Below are positions 50,101 through 61,156 of a stretch of 64,000 bases of DNA, piece after piece. The notes beneath the pieces were generated by a model. The model was not told the origin of the DNA, searched no databases, and saw only the letters and a program-made list of their open reading frames with translations. A program made the position numbers and the translations under genes. Source of the DNA: Haematococcus lacustris (Eukaryota; Chlorophyta; Chlorophyceae; Chlamydomonadales; Haematococcaceae). The DNA lies in NCBI GenBank assembly GCA_030144725.1, contig JASKMD010000028.1:5823311-5887310 (forward strand). The letters are read 5' to 3'. The first letter of the stretch is position 1. Each line of letters begins with the position of its first letter.

Positions 50101-52075
50101 CTGCATGCTCTGGCCTGGGCACGTGGAGTACACCCCGCACGCGATCGCGCGCGACAGCGAGCCGCAGTCCGCCCACTCGGTCACGAGCAGTGTAACGTGG
50201 TCGCCCACACACAGCTGCGTGTGCGCGGCAACTTTGCGCCACTGCGCAAGGGCGTGTGCGGGGCTGTGCACGTCCGCGGCCCACCGGTTGAGCGCTGTGG
50301 GTTCGCCATACCCGTCGCCGCTGGTGAAGGATGCGGCGTCATCATCGTCGTCGTCGTCGCACTCTACCGTGCCGGGTGCAGCAGCGCAGCATGACTCAGC
50401 GATCGACGCCATATGCAAAGCTGGTTCGGAGCAGGAATTTGGCAGGCGGAGAGCCTTGGCCCCCTGATTGACAGCGCCGCAGGCTTCTGACCCGCCTTGC
50501 TGCTGGTGGGCCACCAGGTTCTCGCTACTGCTGCAGGCCAGACAGACGCTGCTGCCGCTGGTAAAGCTGAGGCGAGCTGCACACTGCCCAGCAAGGCTAG
50601 CCACACTGCTCATCATGCTGCTATCGGTGCTGCGGATTGTACCGTTGGTTTCCAGCAATGCCTGTTCATGCAACCGCGCCCAGCCGCTGTGCAGGCTGCT
50701 GGTGGGGGAGCCTGGCACCCCTCCGTCCCCAGTCAGCTGCTGGGTGCAGCCGCAAGCTGCTGCTGCTGTAACTGGTTGTGGCACCACCTCCTCCAGCAGC
50801 TCAGCTGTCACACATGCGCACTGCACGCTGTAGGTCTGCACAGGCAAGTGCAGGCAGCAGGCAAGCAGCAGCCACATCAGACATCCGCCAGCACTGGGCA
50901 GGGGCACAGCTGCTGCTGCCCACTGCAGCTGGTTGATGTGGGTGCAGGCAGCTGGGTGCCCACCTGCGTGATGTTGGGGTGGCGCAGCTGCTGGCTGTAG
51001 AGGCACGCTTTGTAGGCGCAGTGGCTGCTGTTCAGGCCGCTGCTTACTAGCACTTTTAGGCCCACAGTCACACCGGACAGCCATTGGCCTGCAGCCAGGG
51101 GTCAGGGCAGGTGTGCAGCTGATAGCAGTGGCTGCCATCGCCAGTCCCAGTCGCGGCACTGCCCCTGACGGCAGGGTGCGCCGCATAACTCCGCTAGGCA
51201 GGAAGGCACTGGGCGACCGAATCGGCGCACCGCAATCCCGGAGCACGTGCTGGCCGGCAACCCCGCGGTTGCGCTCAGCTTGGCAGCCCGCCTGACCTTT
51301 GAAAATGAGCTCCCTGCCGGGCAGCCTGGCTGCAAGGGTCACACCCGCGAAGAGTTCACGGACTGGAACCGTTCGCCACATCTCCTGCGAGACCCACAAC
51401 AGCCGAGATAGCAGTGAGCTACACGCCGGTGTTTGGAGCTGTATCGGCTTCGAAGGCTTTAAACGCCGCACCTGTTCAGTGTCCCATGTGGGGTAAAAGC
51501 TTGGCATCGATTTGTTGGTGCAGGGAGATGAAAGTTGCTTGAGCAGCGGCGGTGTGGGTCTCCAGAGTTCCGGGTTTGCGCGGTACTGTCGGCGCTGTGG
51601 CTTAGGCTTCCCGCTGGTGCTTAGGAACTGCCTTTGGTTGCTGGGACATCTGCCACAATGCTTCGCGCCCAGCTTTGTTACGCTCAGTGGTATGTGATTT
51701 CAAAGATCGGTCGTTGGGCTCGTTGGCCATTCAGGTGTCGCAAATCATATCCAATCTTGGATTATTAGTAGTAGCTGCCGGTAAGGTTTGGCTTAGTGCA
51801 TACGAGTTATCACGGTTGCAATGCGTGCTACGCCTGTAGTGTCAGTGGCTTAATTGTAACAGCAGCCTTCTGACATGATGCTACCGACACCAATACCAAC
51901 GGAGCTGGAGTCTGCCTTGCTATCCACCATTGCCACTTAGCCACTCACCCAGCGCATAGTCTCGCCGGCGATGTTGAAGGCCTCGAGGCGATATGGACAT
52001 GTGCCGGCAAGGCGCCTTGCGCACACTTCAATGCCCGTGTCGCGGGTCAGAGACGCCGCCGTGTCGCACGGCTTT
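50101..52075 (-). pseudogene. Kinase-like gene, left copy, N-terminal part (truncated by gap)
   Basis: Minus-strand exons: a possible upstream exon near 52075-51953 (VCARRLAGTCPYRLEAFNI, donor GTGAGT); an exon near 51685-51490 with CGRCPSNQRQF and ending PTWDTEQ; one starting EMWRTVPVRELFAGVT (to about 51300); and the kinase N-lobe GVTVGLKVLVSSGLNSSH with SQQLRHPNITQ (51090-50960). Further downstream are an acidic stretch, HVTLLVTEWADCGSLSRA (hinge) and the gap. The putative exon at 51685-51490 is intact here, in contrast to unit B. The C-lobe is lost in the gap, so the gene cannot be completed from this window. Confidence 0.55.
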
Positions 52076-53339
52076 CACAGCGTCCCAAACACCAGTCCGC
52101 TGACAATGCGACACCCCAATGCGCTTGCACCGTTACAGGATATCATCAGCTCTCTTGCTTGTTTAGGACGCACCAGCGGCCACCCAACGCTTTAGCGTGC
52201 AATGCCTACTAAGCAGTGTGCTGGCGGGGGAAGGGGCAGCGGGCGACGGGCGCTACGCTGCTTGGTTGCTCAGTCTCACGAACCGCCTGGCTTTGACCCA
52301 GCTTGCATCCAATCCCTCAGATTGTCTACCAAACCTTGTGCAGGGTTCCGATCAAGCACAAGCTAGAATCTTGACGCGGATTATGCATGTTACGTCTGCT
52401 GTACGTGGGACTGATCTTGTATTACAATCTTGTAAACCAACAACAGACCGCAACATGCCAATGAACACCTGGTATGCATGCCAACGGCAGACAACCACCC
52501 AAGCTCACGCTGCTGGGCTACACAATAGGGCGCATCGTGCCAAGTTTAGCTGACACCAGTTCGTATCATGATGCTCTCATGACCACTACCCTCACCACAC
52601 CAATGCAGCCTCATGAAGGATGAGGAAAGGCATGCACCATGCTTTGCGCAGAAATACTACATGAACACATTGCATGAGACTGAGGCTCTCGTTCGAGTGC
52701 AGGCATTCTGACAAAGCACGTTGAGTGGTATTATTGCTTTTGACATGCACCCACAACCCTACTTTCCACAAACGGTTTAAGCAGTGTTGCACCATGTATA
52801 GCCTTGCATGACCATGCAAATACGCGATGAGTGCACATCCTGCTGCTCATGCACACAACCCCTCGCTAGATCAATGTATGCCTCCACGCCCAACATGACG
52901 CTCTCATGCTTATGCTGTATGCAACCATGCACATGGGAGGAACATTTCTACTACCTGGGCTAAGGCAGGCCTGCAGATGCGGTGAGCCAGTGTCAGCGTG
53001 GGCTAGACAGGGCTGCACGCTTCACAGCACTGTCAGCTATATGCCAATACGCAGTACCTACAACCTAAGATGCAGCAGCTGGGTGGTAACACAAGCGATC
53101 CGCACATTGCATACATACTAAACAAGGGGCACATCTACACTCCACTTGGCTGTGAGTACCACCACGAACCTCTGCTACAAGGCATGGCACGGCCACATCG
53201 CTGTGGTCCCACCAGCCTTGCACTGCACCACATTGCCGTATTGCCTGTTGCTGGTCAGGTCAAGCTGACGTAGCCAGAAACCACTGCTCACACGACACAC
53301 CACCACCTCTCATTCACTCTCGGCACACACAATGACTGC
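51700..53339. other. Intergenic part of unit A (twin at about 61574-63213)
   Basis: Except for the possible upstream exon at 51953-52075, no coding sequence is recognised. It separates successive kinase-like genes in the tandem. Confidence 0.4.
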
Positions 53340-55869
53340 ATGGGCGGCTACCCCGCCCCCTGGCCCCCTACTGGTGCCATCTTGGCCTCTGCTGGCTGCC
53401 GCTGCTGGCTGCTCTGCGCACCTCCAGCTCCTCCGCCACCAGGGCTGCCACCAGGAAGGCTGCGGAGGGGCGCAGCCGAGGGGCAGGCTGTAGGCACTGC
53501 TGCACCAGCTGGGCCAGTGCGGGTGACACCCCTGCAGGCCAAACCAGCCGCAGCTGGCCGGCAGCCACGCCCTGGGTCACCTCCTCTGCAGGGCACAATC
53601 AGCAGGCAGGCCAGAGGTGGGCATGGTCGCCTGGGAGGTTGCAACTCATGCAGGCTGCCAGTCAGCAGAGCAGGAGGCCAGGAAGCCAGCCCAGCTGCAT
53701 GTCACCGCCAGGCGCTTGGCAGCGCATTCGATGGGAGGCTAGTGGCAGGGTGGTGGTCGCAATGCTGCTCGGAGGGGAGGGGAGAGCAGAGGCTGCCTAG
53801 CCACTACCCTCTCTTCATGCCCAGCAGCAGCAGCAGCAGCAGCAGGGGTGGCTACAGTGGCTAGCCCTCACCTTCCGTGAGGCCATCAAAGGGCGGTTGG
53901 CCGCTGGCCATGTGCCACACCACCACAGCCCAGCTCCACACATCAGAGGCGGGCTGCAGCTGACCCCTCACGGCCTCCGGGGCGCTGTAGCGCAGGGGGT
54001 GGGGGAATGGGCCCCTGGTGTCCTGGGTGGGAGGGAGGGGATGCAGCTGGGCGGCTGCCGGGCGGAGGTGGGAGTAGTGGTGATGGGACGCTGGCAGAGG
54101 GAGGGGCAGGTCTCCTGAATGAGTGTGCTGGGCTCGACATAGGTTGGTGAGGCGGGCTGTGAAGCCCCGGGCATCCGCCCTGCAGCCCCGCAACAGCACA
54201 CTGCCAGGCCGAATGTCCTGCGGCACACCAGCAGCGAGCGGTAATGAGTTGCGCACGCACACGGTGAGATCCTGGCCCGGAATGTCGGCAGTGTTCATGA
54301 CGTTCTGATGTCCTGTCCGCTTGGCCCGTACTTACCCCGTGCGTTATGCCCTCGGCGTGCAGGTGATCGAGGCCTTGTGCGACATCTCGTGCCGTGCGCA
54401 GTAGTGCGCGGTACCGCCGCCGGGAGCTCGACTGCTGCATGCTCTGGCCTGGGCACGTGGAGTACACCCCGCACGCGATCGCGCGCGACAGCGAGCCGCA
54501 GTCCGCCCACTCGGTCACGAGCAGTGTAACGTGGTCGCCCACACACAGCTGCGTGTGCGCGGCAACTTTGCGCCACTGCGCAAGGGCGTGTGCGGGGCTG
54601 TGCACGTCCGCGGCCCACCGGTTGAGCGCTGTGGGTTCGCCATACCCGTCGCCGCTGGTGAAGGATGCGGCGTCATCATCGTCGTCGTCGTCGCACTCTA
54701 CCGTGCCGGGTGCAGCAGCGCAGCATGACTCAGCGATCGACGCCATATGCAAAGCTGGTTCGGAGCAGGAATTTGGCAGGCGGAGAGCCTTGGCCCCCTG
54801 ATTGACAGCGCCGCAGGCTTCTGACCCGCCTTGCTGCTGGTGGGCCACCAGGTTCTCGCTACTGCTGCAGGCCAGACAGACGCTGCTGCCGCTGGTAAAG
54901 CTGAGGCGAGCTGCACACTGCCCAGCAAGGCTAGCCACACTGCTCATCATGCTGCTATCGGTGCTGCGGATTGTACCGTTGGTTTCCAGCAATGCCTGTT
55001 CATGCAACCGCGCCCAGCCGCTGTGCAGGCTGCTGGTGGGGGAGCCTGGCACCCCTCCGTCCCCAGTCAGCTGCTGGGTGCAGCCGCAAGCTGCTGCTGC
55101 TGTAACTGGTTGTGGCACCACCTCCTCCAGCAGCTCAGCTGTCACACATGCGCACTGCACGCTGTAGGTCTGCACAGGCAAGTGCAGGCAGCAGGCAAGC
55201 AGCAGCCACATCAGACATCCGCCAGCACTGGGCAGGGGCACAGCTGCTGCTGCCCACTGCAGCTGGTTGATGTGGGTGCAGGCAGCTGGGTGCCCACCTG
55301 CGTGATGTTGGGGTGGCGCAGCTGCTGGCTGTAGAGGCACGCTTTGTAGGCGCAGTGGCTGCTGTTCAGGCCGCTGCTTACTAGCACTTTTAGGCCCACA
55401 GTCACGCCGGACAGCCATTGGCCTGCAGCCAGGGGTCAGGGCAGGTGTGCAGCTGATAGCAGTGGCTGCCATCGCCAGTCCCAGTCGCGGCACTGCCCCT
55501 GACGGCAGGGTGCGCCGCATAACTCCGCTAGGCAGGAAGGCACTGGGCGACCGAATCGGCGCACCGCAATCCCGGAGCACGTGCTGGCCGGCAACCCCGC
55601 GGTTGCGCTCAGCTTGGCAGCCCGCCTGACCTTTGAAAATGAGCTCCCTGCCGGGCAGCCTGGCTGCAAGGGTCACACCCGCGAAGAGTTCACGGACTGG
55701 AACCGTTCGCCACATCTCCTGCGAGACCCACAACAGCCGAGATAGCAGTGAGCTACACGCCGGTGTTTGGAGCTGTATCGGCTTCGAAGGCTTTAAAGGC
55801 CGCACCTGTTCAGTGTCCCATGTGGGGTAAAAGCTTGGCATCGATTTGTTGGTGCAGGGAGATGAAAGT
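53340..55869 (-). pseudogene. Kinase-like gene, middle copy: complete kinase-like domain with degenerate motifs, 5' end cut off by copia
   Basis: Read on minus: N-lobe GVTVGLKVLVSS with the ATP-site Lys (about 55400), LRHPNITQ, hinge LLVTEWADCGSLSRA, GLDHLHAEGITHG / DIRPGSVLLRG across an intron (donor GTAAGT near 54335), FTARLTNLCRA at the DFG position, RYSAPEAVRG, SDVWSWAVVVWHMASGQPPF and the C-lobe PALAQLVQQCLQPAPRLRPS. The usual HRDxKxxN is HGDIRPGS, so the metal-binding Asn is Ser, and the DFG Asp is Asn. This points to a pseudokinase or weak kinase of TKL-like type. The exon upstream of GTGCGG at about 55824 is interrupted at 55869 by the copia LTR. Confidence 0.6.
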
Positions 55870-56117
55870 TGTAGAGGAGCGTGGGACAGACGAGACACCA
55901 GACGAGGGTTATTACAGGGAGAGCCTAGAACACAGATCTGTGGCAAGCTCTCATACCTGTAGAGGAGCGTGGGACAGACGAGACACCAGACGAGGGTGCC
56001 TATGAATGTCTGTCACCACGCTAAGTACCAACTGTCACACAGAGTCACTCAAGTGCTGGACAGCTGGACCTATCACCGGTGACAGATTAGATCTGCACCG
56101 GGGCGTGATTCACAACA
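55870..56117 (-). repeat. Copia 3' LTR (248 bp)
   Basis: Identical to 61157-61404. The first 40 bases (TGTAGAGGAGCGTGGGACAG onward) recur inside the same LTR 88 bases further on. Confidence 0.95.
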
Positions 56118-56126
56118 CTCCCACTC
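56118..56126 (-). promoter_or_regulatory. Copia polypurine tract
   Basis: On minus, GAGTGGGAG directly precedes the 3' LTR start TGTTGTG. Confidence 0.6.
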
Positions 56127-56282
56127 AGATGTACAGCTACTGACTAATTGTTCAACTTGAAAACAGTGCTAGCTGTTCCAGGCATACAGGCCTGTGCTTC
56201 TCACTCAACACCTCAGTCCCAGTCCATGCTCCTTAAGTGGCTGGGCACATACAAGCTGTTTCAGGCGCATGCCTGTGCTTGT

Positions 56283-59200
56283 CTACAGGCTGCTAATTCC
56301 ACAGCCTTCCTTGGCATAGCCGAGCTTCACAGCTGCCAGGGGCTTAGTCATGACATCTGCCACCATCTCTGATGTGCTGCAGTAGGTGAACATCACTTCC
56401 CCACGTGCTGCTCGCTCCCTGGCAAAGTGGTGATGTACGCTGATGTGCTTGGATCGTGCTGAGGCCATAGGATTGTTCAGCAGCTGTAAGGCAGCCTGAT
56501 TATCACACATGATGTTGACACATGTGCCCGGCAGGCCTAAGTCCTGCATGAGCTTCCTGAGCCAAACTGCCTCTTTTACTGCTCCTGATGCGGCCATGTA
56601 TTCTGCCTCAGCAGTGGACATGGCAACCGTGGGCTGCAGCCTGCTTGACCAGGAGATGGCTGCACCATGCAGGGTGAACACATACCCAGTAGTGCTGCGG
56701 GCAGTGTCTTTGTCTCCTGCATAGTCAGCATCACAATAGCCCTGCAGGCTATCATTGCCTCCGAATACCAATCCCTGGCTGGCTGTGCCCTTGAGATAGC
56801 TGAGCACTGCCTTGGCTGCTGACCAGTGCTGCTGTGTGGGTGCAGCCATATGCCGTGCCAGTGCTCCCACTGCGTAAGCAATATCAGGCCTTGTGCAGCA
56901 TGACAGATAGAGCAGACTACCTACTAGGGCACTGTAGCTGTGGTGCGCAGTGTCCAAGGCATCACCTTCCTTAACTAGCTTGGTGCCTGGTGCCATGGGC
57001 ACTGCCTTGCTGTGTGCTTCTGTCATGCCGTAGGTGCTCAGAAGCTCCTTGATGTACTGCTGCTGGTCAAGCTGCAGTGTGCCCTGAGCCCTGTCTCTGC
57101 TGATCTGCATACCCAGAAACCACCTGGTCTGACCCAGGTCCTTGATGCCAAACACCGAGGACAGCCGTTGCTTCACAAAGTTCAGGCTGTCAAAGTCACC
57201 TTTCTCTGTGCACAGGAGGCAGTCGTCTACATACACAAGCAGGTACACAGTGCCAGAGGGGCGTGGCAGCATGAACAGGGCAGGATCAGACTCTGATGCA
57301 AGGAAACCCATGCCCTCTAGCTCTTGCTTGAGCTTTGCATGCCATGCGCGTGGTGCTTGCCTGAGTCCATACAGTGCCTTCTGCAATCTGCACACTGTGT
57401 TAGGACTGCCCTCCTCAAACCCCTCAGGCTGCTGAACATGAATGACTTCGTCAGGCTGTAGCGTGCCATTCAGGAAGGCAGCCTCAACATCGATCTGGTG
57501 CACCTCCATGTCCCGTGCAGCTGCTAGTGCCAACAGCGCACGCAAGGTGGTGTGCTTGCTGACAGGTGCATACACATCCCCCACATCCACACCTGACACT
57601 TGCATGAAGCCCTTTGCCACCAGTCGGGCTTTGAACTTTTCAATTGCTCCTGTGGCATCACGCTTGATTTTCAGCACCCACTTAGTAGGCAAGACACGTG
57701 CACCAGATGGCCGTTCCACTAGAGTCCACGTGCCATTAGCATGCAAAGAAGCAAGCTCAGTGTGCATTGCCTCACGCCAGGAATCAGCATGTGGTCCTGA
57801 CAGAGCCTCAAGCACAGTGGGTGTGTCACTGGGGGGCATGCTGTCTGCCACGACAGAGTTGAGCTCAAGCTGTCTGAATCTGACAGGCATGACATGTTGC
57901 CTCTGAGGGTAGCGACGGGGAGCAGGTGCATCTGGTGCCAATGGTGAAGCAGGCTGTGACGCATTGGAAAGGATAGGTGCAGCAGGCGAAGCCGGTGGAG
58001 GGAGCAGAGGATGAGACCCAGGGCCCCTGAGCCAAGACCCAGGGCCTCTGAACCTGCCAATGCCAGAGGAGAGTTGGTTGCTAGCTCCCACTGACCCTAC
58101 GCCAGGGCTGCCACTGCCGAGTGGTGCAGGTGCGCTGGGCGCACTGCTGCTGTCGGTGCTGGGAGAATTGCTGCTGGTACTGCCACTGCTGCTGGGTGCA
58201 CTGGGTGCACTGCTGCTGTCACTCCCACTGCTTTGAGCAGCGGAAGAGCTGGTGCTGCTGCTTGCCTCCCCCCCAGCAGCACTTGCGCTGCGTCTGCTGG
58301 GGGAGGGACTGCTTCGTCTGTCAGAGTCCTGCTGCTGATGCTGCTGTTGCGCAGGAGGTTGGATATCAGGGGTAGGTGGTGGGATAGTTGTGAGATAAGC
58401 AGGGGCTGCAGGGCTGGGTGTGGCTGTCATTGAGGCTTGCACAGGCTGCTGCATTTGGAGGTGGTTCTGCAGCACGGCTGTCTCATCAATCTGCACGTCT
58501 TTGCTGACCACCAGCTTGCCACCCACCCAGAGCTTGTAGGCTTTGCTGCCCACTGCATAGCCCAGGAAGATGCCCTTGACTGCCTTGGGCTGTAGCTTGT
58601 GGCGGTTGGGCTGTGTCACATACACCCAGGCAGTTGCTCCAAAGACACGCAGAGCAGAGAGGTCAGGCTTGCGCTGGTAGAAGGCCTCCCAAGGGGTCAG
58701 GGACTGCCCTGTGATGGGCAGCAAATTTCTGACATAGTTAGCTTTGAGGGCAGCGTCAACCCAGAACCCAGGCGGCAGCTGAGCTGTGAGCAGCATGCTG
58801 CGAGTGCCTTGCATAAGAGTCCTGTTGAGACGCTCAGCTTTGCCATTTTGTTCTGGGCAATAGGGCGCTGAAAACTGTTGCTGGATGCCTTTGCTGCTGC
58901 ACCAGTCACGAAGAGCTTTGTTGGTGTACTCAGTGCCATTGTCGGATCTGAGGGCTTTGCAGCACTGTCCCGACTGGGTCTCAAGCTCTGTTATGACACG
59001 CTGCACAGCTGCTGTGACCTGATCCTTGCTGGTTAGAAGCTGTATGACTGAAAGGCCTGTGTGCTCATCAAGGAAAGTGGCTATGTAACGGCTGCCGTCT
59101 CTGCCGCGGTGAGGCATAGGGCCACACACATCCATGTGCACCAGGCCAAGGGCAGCAGTGACAGGGGGAGCATTGGTAGGGAGATCAAAGTGGACACGCC

Positions 59201-61055
59201 TGTGCTGTTTGCCCATGGCGCATCCAGGGCACACAGCTGAGCTGCATGCTGCTGCCGCAAAGTCTGTCTTGCTGACCTGGACACCATTTACCATCCCTTC
59301 CCGCTGCATACGAGTGAGGACAGAGAATGAGGCATGACCACAGCGTTGATGCCACACCTGGGGATCCAGTTCATTGGCTTGCATGCGGAAGGCATGAGGG
59401 ACTGGTGTGTAGACAGCATCAGGGTCGTACAGGTGGTCGTCGTCGTCAGAGGAGCTGGGGACATTGGAGTGAGGCACTGCGTTGATGTACCACAGGTAGA
59501 CCCCTGGGGCTGCTCGGCTGATACGCATGCTCCACTGCGGTGGATCACCTGGACCCAGGAGCTCACAGGAATCCTGCTGGAAACGCAGAGACACCCCAGC
59601 TCGAGTGAGCTCAGATACAGAGAGGTAGCAATGTGCTGCTTGAGGGGCGTGCAGCACCCCAGTCACTTTCCACTGATCCCCCCGGCTGTTGGTGAGGTAA
59701 GTGGTCCCCTGCCCCAGGACGCTGATGCTTGACCCCGAGCCACCCAGCTGAAGCTGGATAGGAGGATTGAAAGACCTGTAGTCTGAGAGGCAAGAGCGCC
59801 AGGGCATGACATGCTTGTTAGCACCAGAATCAATCACCCAGCGGGGGAGCCTGGAGTAGAAGTCCAGGTGCTGCTCATCTGTCATCTGCATGGCGTCAGC
59901 AATGTGGTCTGGCACAGGAGTAGCTACAGGCTCAGTCCTGGATAGCTTTGGGAATTGAGGAGACTGTCGGACCATGAAGAGGACATTGGTCTGCTCAGAG
60001 TTGGCTGGGTTGTTGGCAGCTGTCGCTGAGGGCCTACCGCCTGCACCACCCCCCCGACCTGTAGGGCTGCTGCTCCTGGGCCTTTGGGGGCTCCAGCGTG
60101 CTCTGCTGCTGGGGCTGACAGGCCTGGCAAAGCCCCTGTGATCACGCTCATACTTGAAGCAGGTGGACAGGGTGTGGCCAGGGTTGTGGCAGTACTGGCA
60201 GACAGTGGAGGGATTGTTGGAGTGAGGAGGTCTGCTGCTGCGCTGCTGGGATGCCCCACCCCTGGAGGCTGTGGGAATCACCCCCCCCCGACCAGCAGTG
60301 TAGCCCCCCCGAAACCCAGAGTGAGAAGACCTGCCCCTGGAGCCTGGTGGTGTACCCCTACCCCTGGTGTAGGTGAAGGAGGAGCCAAAGAGAGAGGGGC
60401 CAGGCTGGAGCTGCTGCTCCTGCTGCAGGTCGGCTTCAGCCTGCAGAAGGACTTTCTTCACAGCATCAAGCTGTGCAGCGCCAAGGGTAAGCTGATATCT
60501 GAGCATTTGGGTAGAGAGCTTGAAGTCAGGAGGCATGGCATTGAGGACAGCAAGCATGAGGGAGTGCTCAGTGGTTGCACAGCCAGCTGAAGCAAGCTCA
60601 TCTCGCAGCAGCATGGTTCTGCTGAAGAATTGAGCAACGGATTCCTCAGGCTGCATCCGCAGCTGAGAGAGTTGGGTTTGCAGCTGAGACTGGCGAGCAA
60701 CTGAGACCTGGACGAATTCTGCGGATAGCTGATCCCAGGCCTGCTTGGCTGTTGGAACAGCGGCGACATCTCGCGCATGCTGATTGCTGACAAACTGTAG
60801 AATGATATTGCGCGCTTTGAGGTTAGCGGTGGCATCAGCTGCGACTCTGGCAAGCTGAGCGTTGTGGGCGTTCTGCTGAGCTGGGGTGGCATCAGCAGCG
60901 AGAGCAGGGGGAGCAGCCAGAGGGCCGGTTTCGACCACATCCCAGACGCTGTGCATCTCTAGCAAGCCACGGAGCCTAATAGCCCAGATCTGATAGTTGT
61001 CTCTATCGAGGATTGGCGGAGTGGCACCGCCACTAACGCTGAGGCTAGCCGACAT
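56283..61055 (-). CDS. gag-pol: Ty1/copia Gag-Pol polyprotein, 1590 aa, intact
   Basis: ATG at 61055, single frame to 56283. Domain order is Gag (DNYQIWAIRLRGLLEMHSVW near the start), CCHC zinc knuckle CQYCHNPGHTLSTC (about residue 290), aspartic protease VIDSGANKHV (about 407), integrase HHCC and core (HMDVCGP about 643, LRSDNGTEY about 703, NGKAERLNRT about 737), a Ser/Pro-rich linker, reverse transcriptase (LVYVDDCLL about 1272) and RNase H (YCDADYAGDKD about 1440, ending with ADVMTKPL). The integrase-before-RT order defines Ty1/copia. All catalytic residues are present and no frameshift was seen. Gag and Pol are fused without a stop, so Gag excess would need another mechanism, such as splicing or proteolysis. 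Confidence 0.96.
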   Translation of the reverse strand: MSASLSVSGGATPPILDRDNYQIWAIRLRGLLEMHSVWDVVETGPLAAPPALAADATPAQQNAHNAQLARVAADATANLKARNIILQFVSNQHARDVAAVPTAKQAWDQLSAEFVQVSVARQSQLQTQLSQLRMQPEESVAQFFSRTMLLRDELASAGCATTEHSLMLAVLNAMPPDFKLSTQMLRYQLTLGAAQLDAVKKVLLQAEADLQQEQQLQPGPSLFGSSFTYTRGRGTPPGSRGRSSHSGFRGGYTAGRGGVIPTASRGGASQQRSSRPPHSNNPSTVCQYCHNPGHTLSTCFKYERDHRGFARPVSPSSRARWSPQRPRSSSPTGRGGGAGGRPSATAANNPANSEQTNVLFMVRQSPQFPKLSRTEPVATPVPDHIADAMQMTDEQHLDFYSRLPRWVIDSGANKHVMPWRSCLSDYRSFNPPIQLQLGGSGSSISVLGQGTTYLTNSRGDQWKVTGVLHAPQAAHCYLSVSELTRAGVSLRFQQDSCELLGPGDPPQWSMRISRAAPGVYLWYINAVPHSNVPSSSDDDDHLYDPDAVYTPVPHAFRMQANELDPQVWHQRCGHASFSVLTRMQREGMVNGVQVSKTDFAAAACSSAVCPGCAMGKQHRRVHFDLPTNAPPVTAALGLVHMDVCGPMPHRGRDGSRYIATFLDEHTGLSVIQLLTSKDQVTAAVQRVITELETQSGQCCKALRSDNGTEYTNKALRDWCSSKGIQQQFSAPYCPEQNGKAERLNRTLMQGTRSMLLTAQLPPGFWVDAALKANYVRNLLPITGQSLTPWEAFYQRKPDLSALRVFGATAWVYVTQPNRHKLQPKAVKGIFLGYAVGSKAYKLWVGGKLVVSKDVQIDETAVLQNHLQMQQPVQASMTATPSPAAPAYLTTIPPPTPDIQPPAQQQHQQQDSDRRSSPSPSRRSASAAGGEASSSTSSSAAQSSGSDSSSAPSAPSSSGSTSSNSPSTDSSSAPSAPAPLGSGSPGVGSVGASNQLSSGIGRFRGPGSWLRGPGSHPLLPPPASPAAPILSNASQPASPLAPDAPAPRRYPQRQHVMPVRFRQLELNSVVADSMPPSDTPTVLEALSGPHADSWREAMHTELASLHANGTWTLVERPSGARVLPTKWVLKIKRDATGAIEKFKARLVAKGFMQVSGVDVGDVYAPVSKHTTLRALLALAAARDMEVHQIDVEAAFLNGTLQPDEVIHVQQPEGFEEGSPNTVCRLQKALYGLRQAPRAWHAKLKQELEGMGFLASESDPALFMLPRPSGTVYLLVYVDDCLLCTEKGDFDSLNFVKQRLSSVFGIKDLGQTRWFLGMQISRDRAQGTLQLDQQQYIKELLSTYGMTEAHSKAVPMAPGTKLVKEGDALDTAHHSYSALVGSLLYLSCCTRPDIAYAVGALARHMAAPTQQHWSAAKAVLSYLKGTASQGLVFGGNDSLQGYCDADYAGDKDTARSTTGYVFTLHGAAISWSSRLQPTVAMSTAEAEYMAASGAVKEAVWLRKLMQDLGLPGTCVNIMCDNQAALQLLNNPMASARSKHISVHHHFARERAARGEVMFTYCSTSEMVADVMTKPLAAVKLGYAKEGCGISSL

Positions 61056-61138
61056 AGTAGAACGGCTGCAGATGACCCTGAGGCAACTTACGTGTTGCGC
61101 GTCGTGGTGTCTTTGGATTCACCACGCACAGCAGTGGT

Positions 61139-61156
61139 GCTGTGGGCCCATAACCC
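61139..61156 (-). promoter_or_regulatory. Copia primer-binding site, resembling an internal (half-tRNA) initiator-Met site
   Basis: Directly inside the 5' LTR the minus strand reads GGGTTATGGGCCCACAGC. Its complement, GTGGGCCCATAACCC, is like the anticodon arm of initiator tRNA-Met (CAU anticodon in a GGGC-CAUAA-CCC context) rather than a CCA end. Confidence 0.6.

Larger units (their letters stand above)
50101..54434. repeat. Tandem unit A (4,334 bp period)
   Basis: Bases 50101-51543 match 54435-55877 and bases from 51540 to 54126 match 61405-64000. Once the 5,540 bp of copia insertion and target duplication are removed, the offset is constant at 4,334. Only a few substitutions separate the units, for example near 51070, 51460, 51890 and 54043. 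Confidence 0.9.

Noticed and set aside
44585..50467. Very long open frames (SPAQP / GWAGL repeats) across the satellite, some passing through the N gap
   Set aside because: All three frames of CAGCC are free of stops on both strands, so openness has no coding meaning; the gap bases are undefined.
53340..53864. Plus-strand frame ending in a Ser run
   Set aside because: It is the antisense of the kinase C-lobe exons plus a CAG trinucleotide repeat at 53824-53844.
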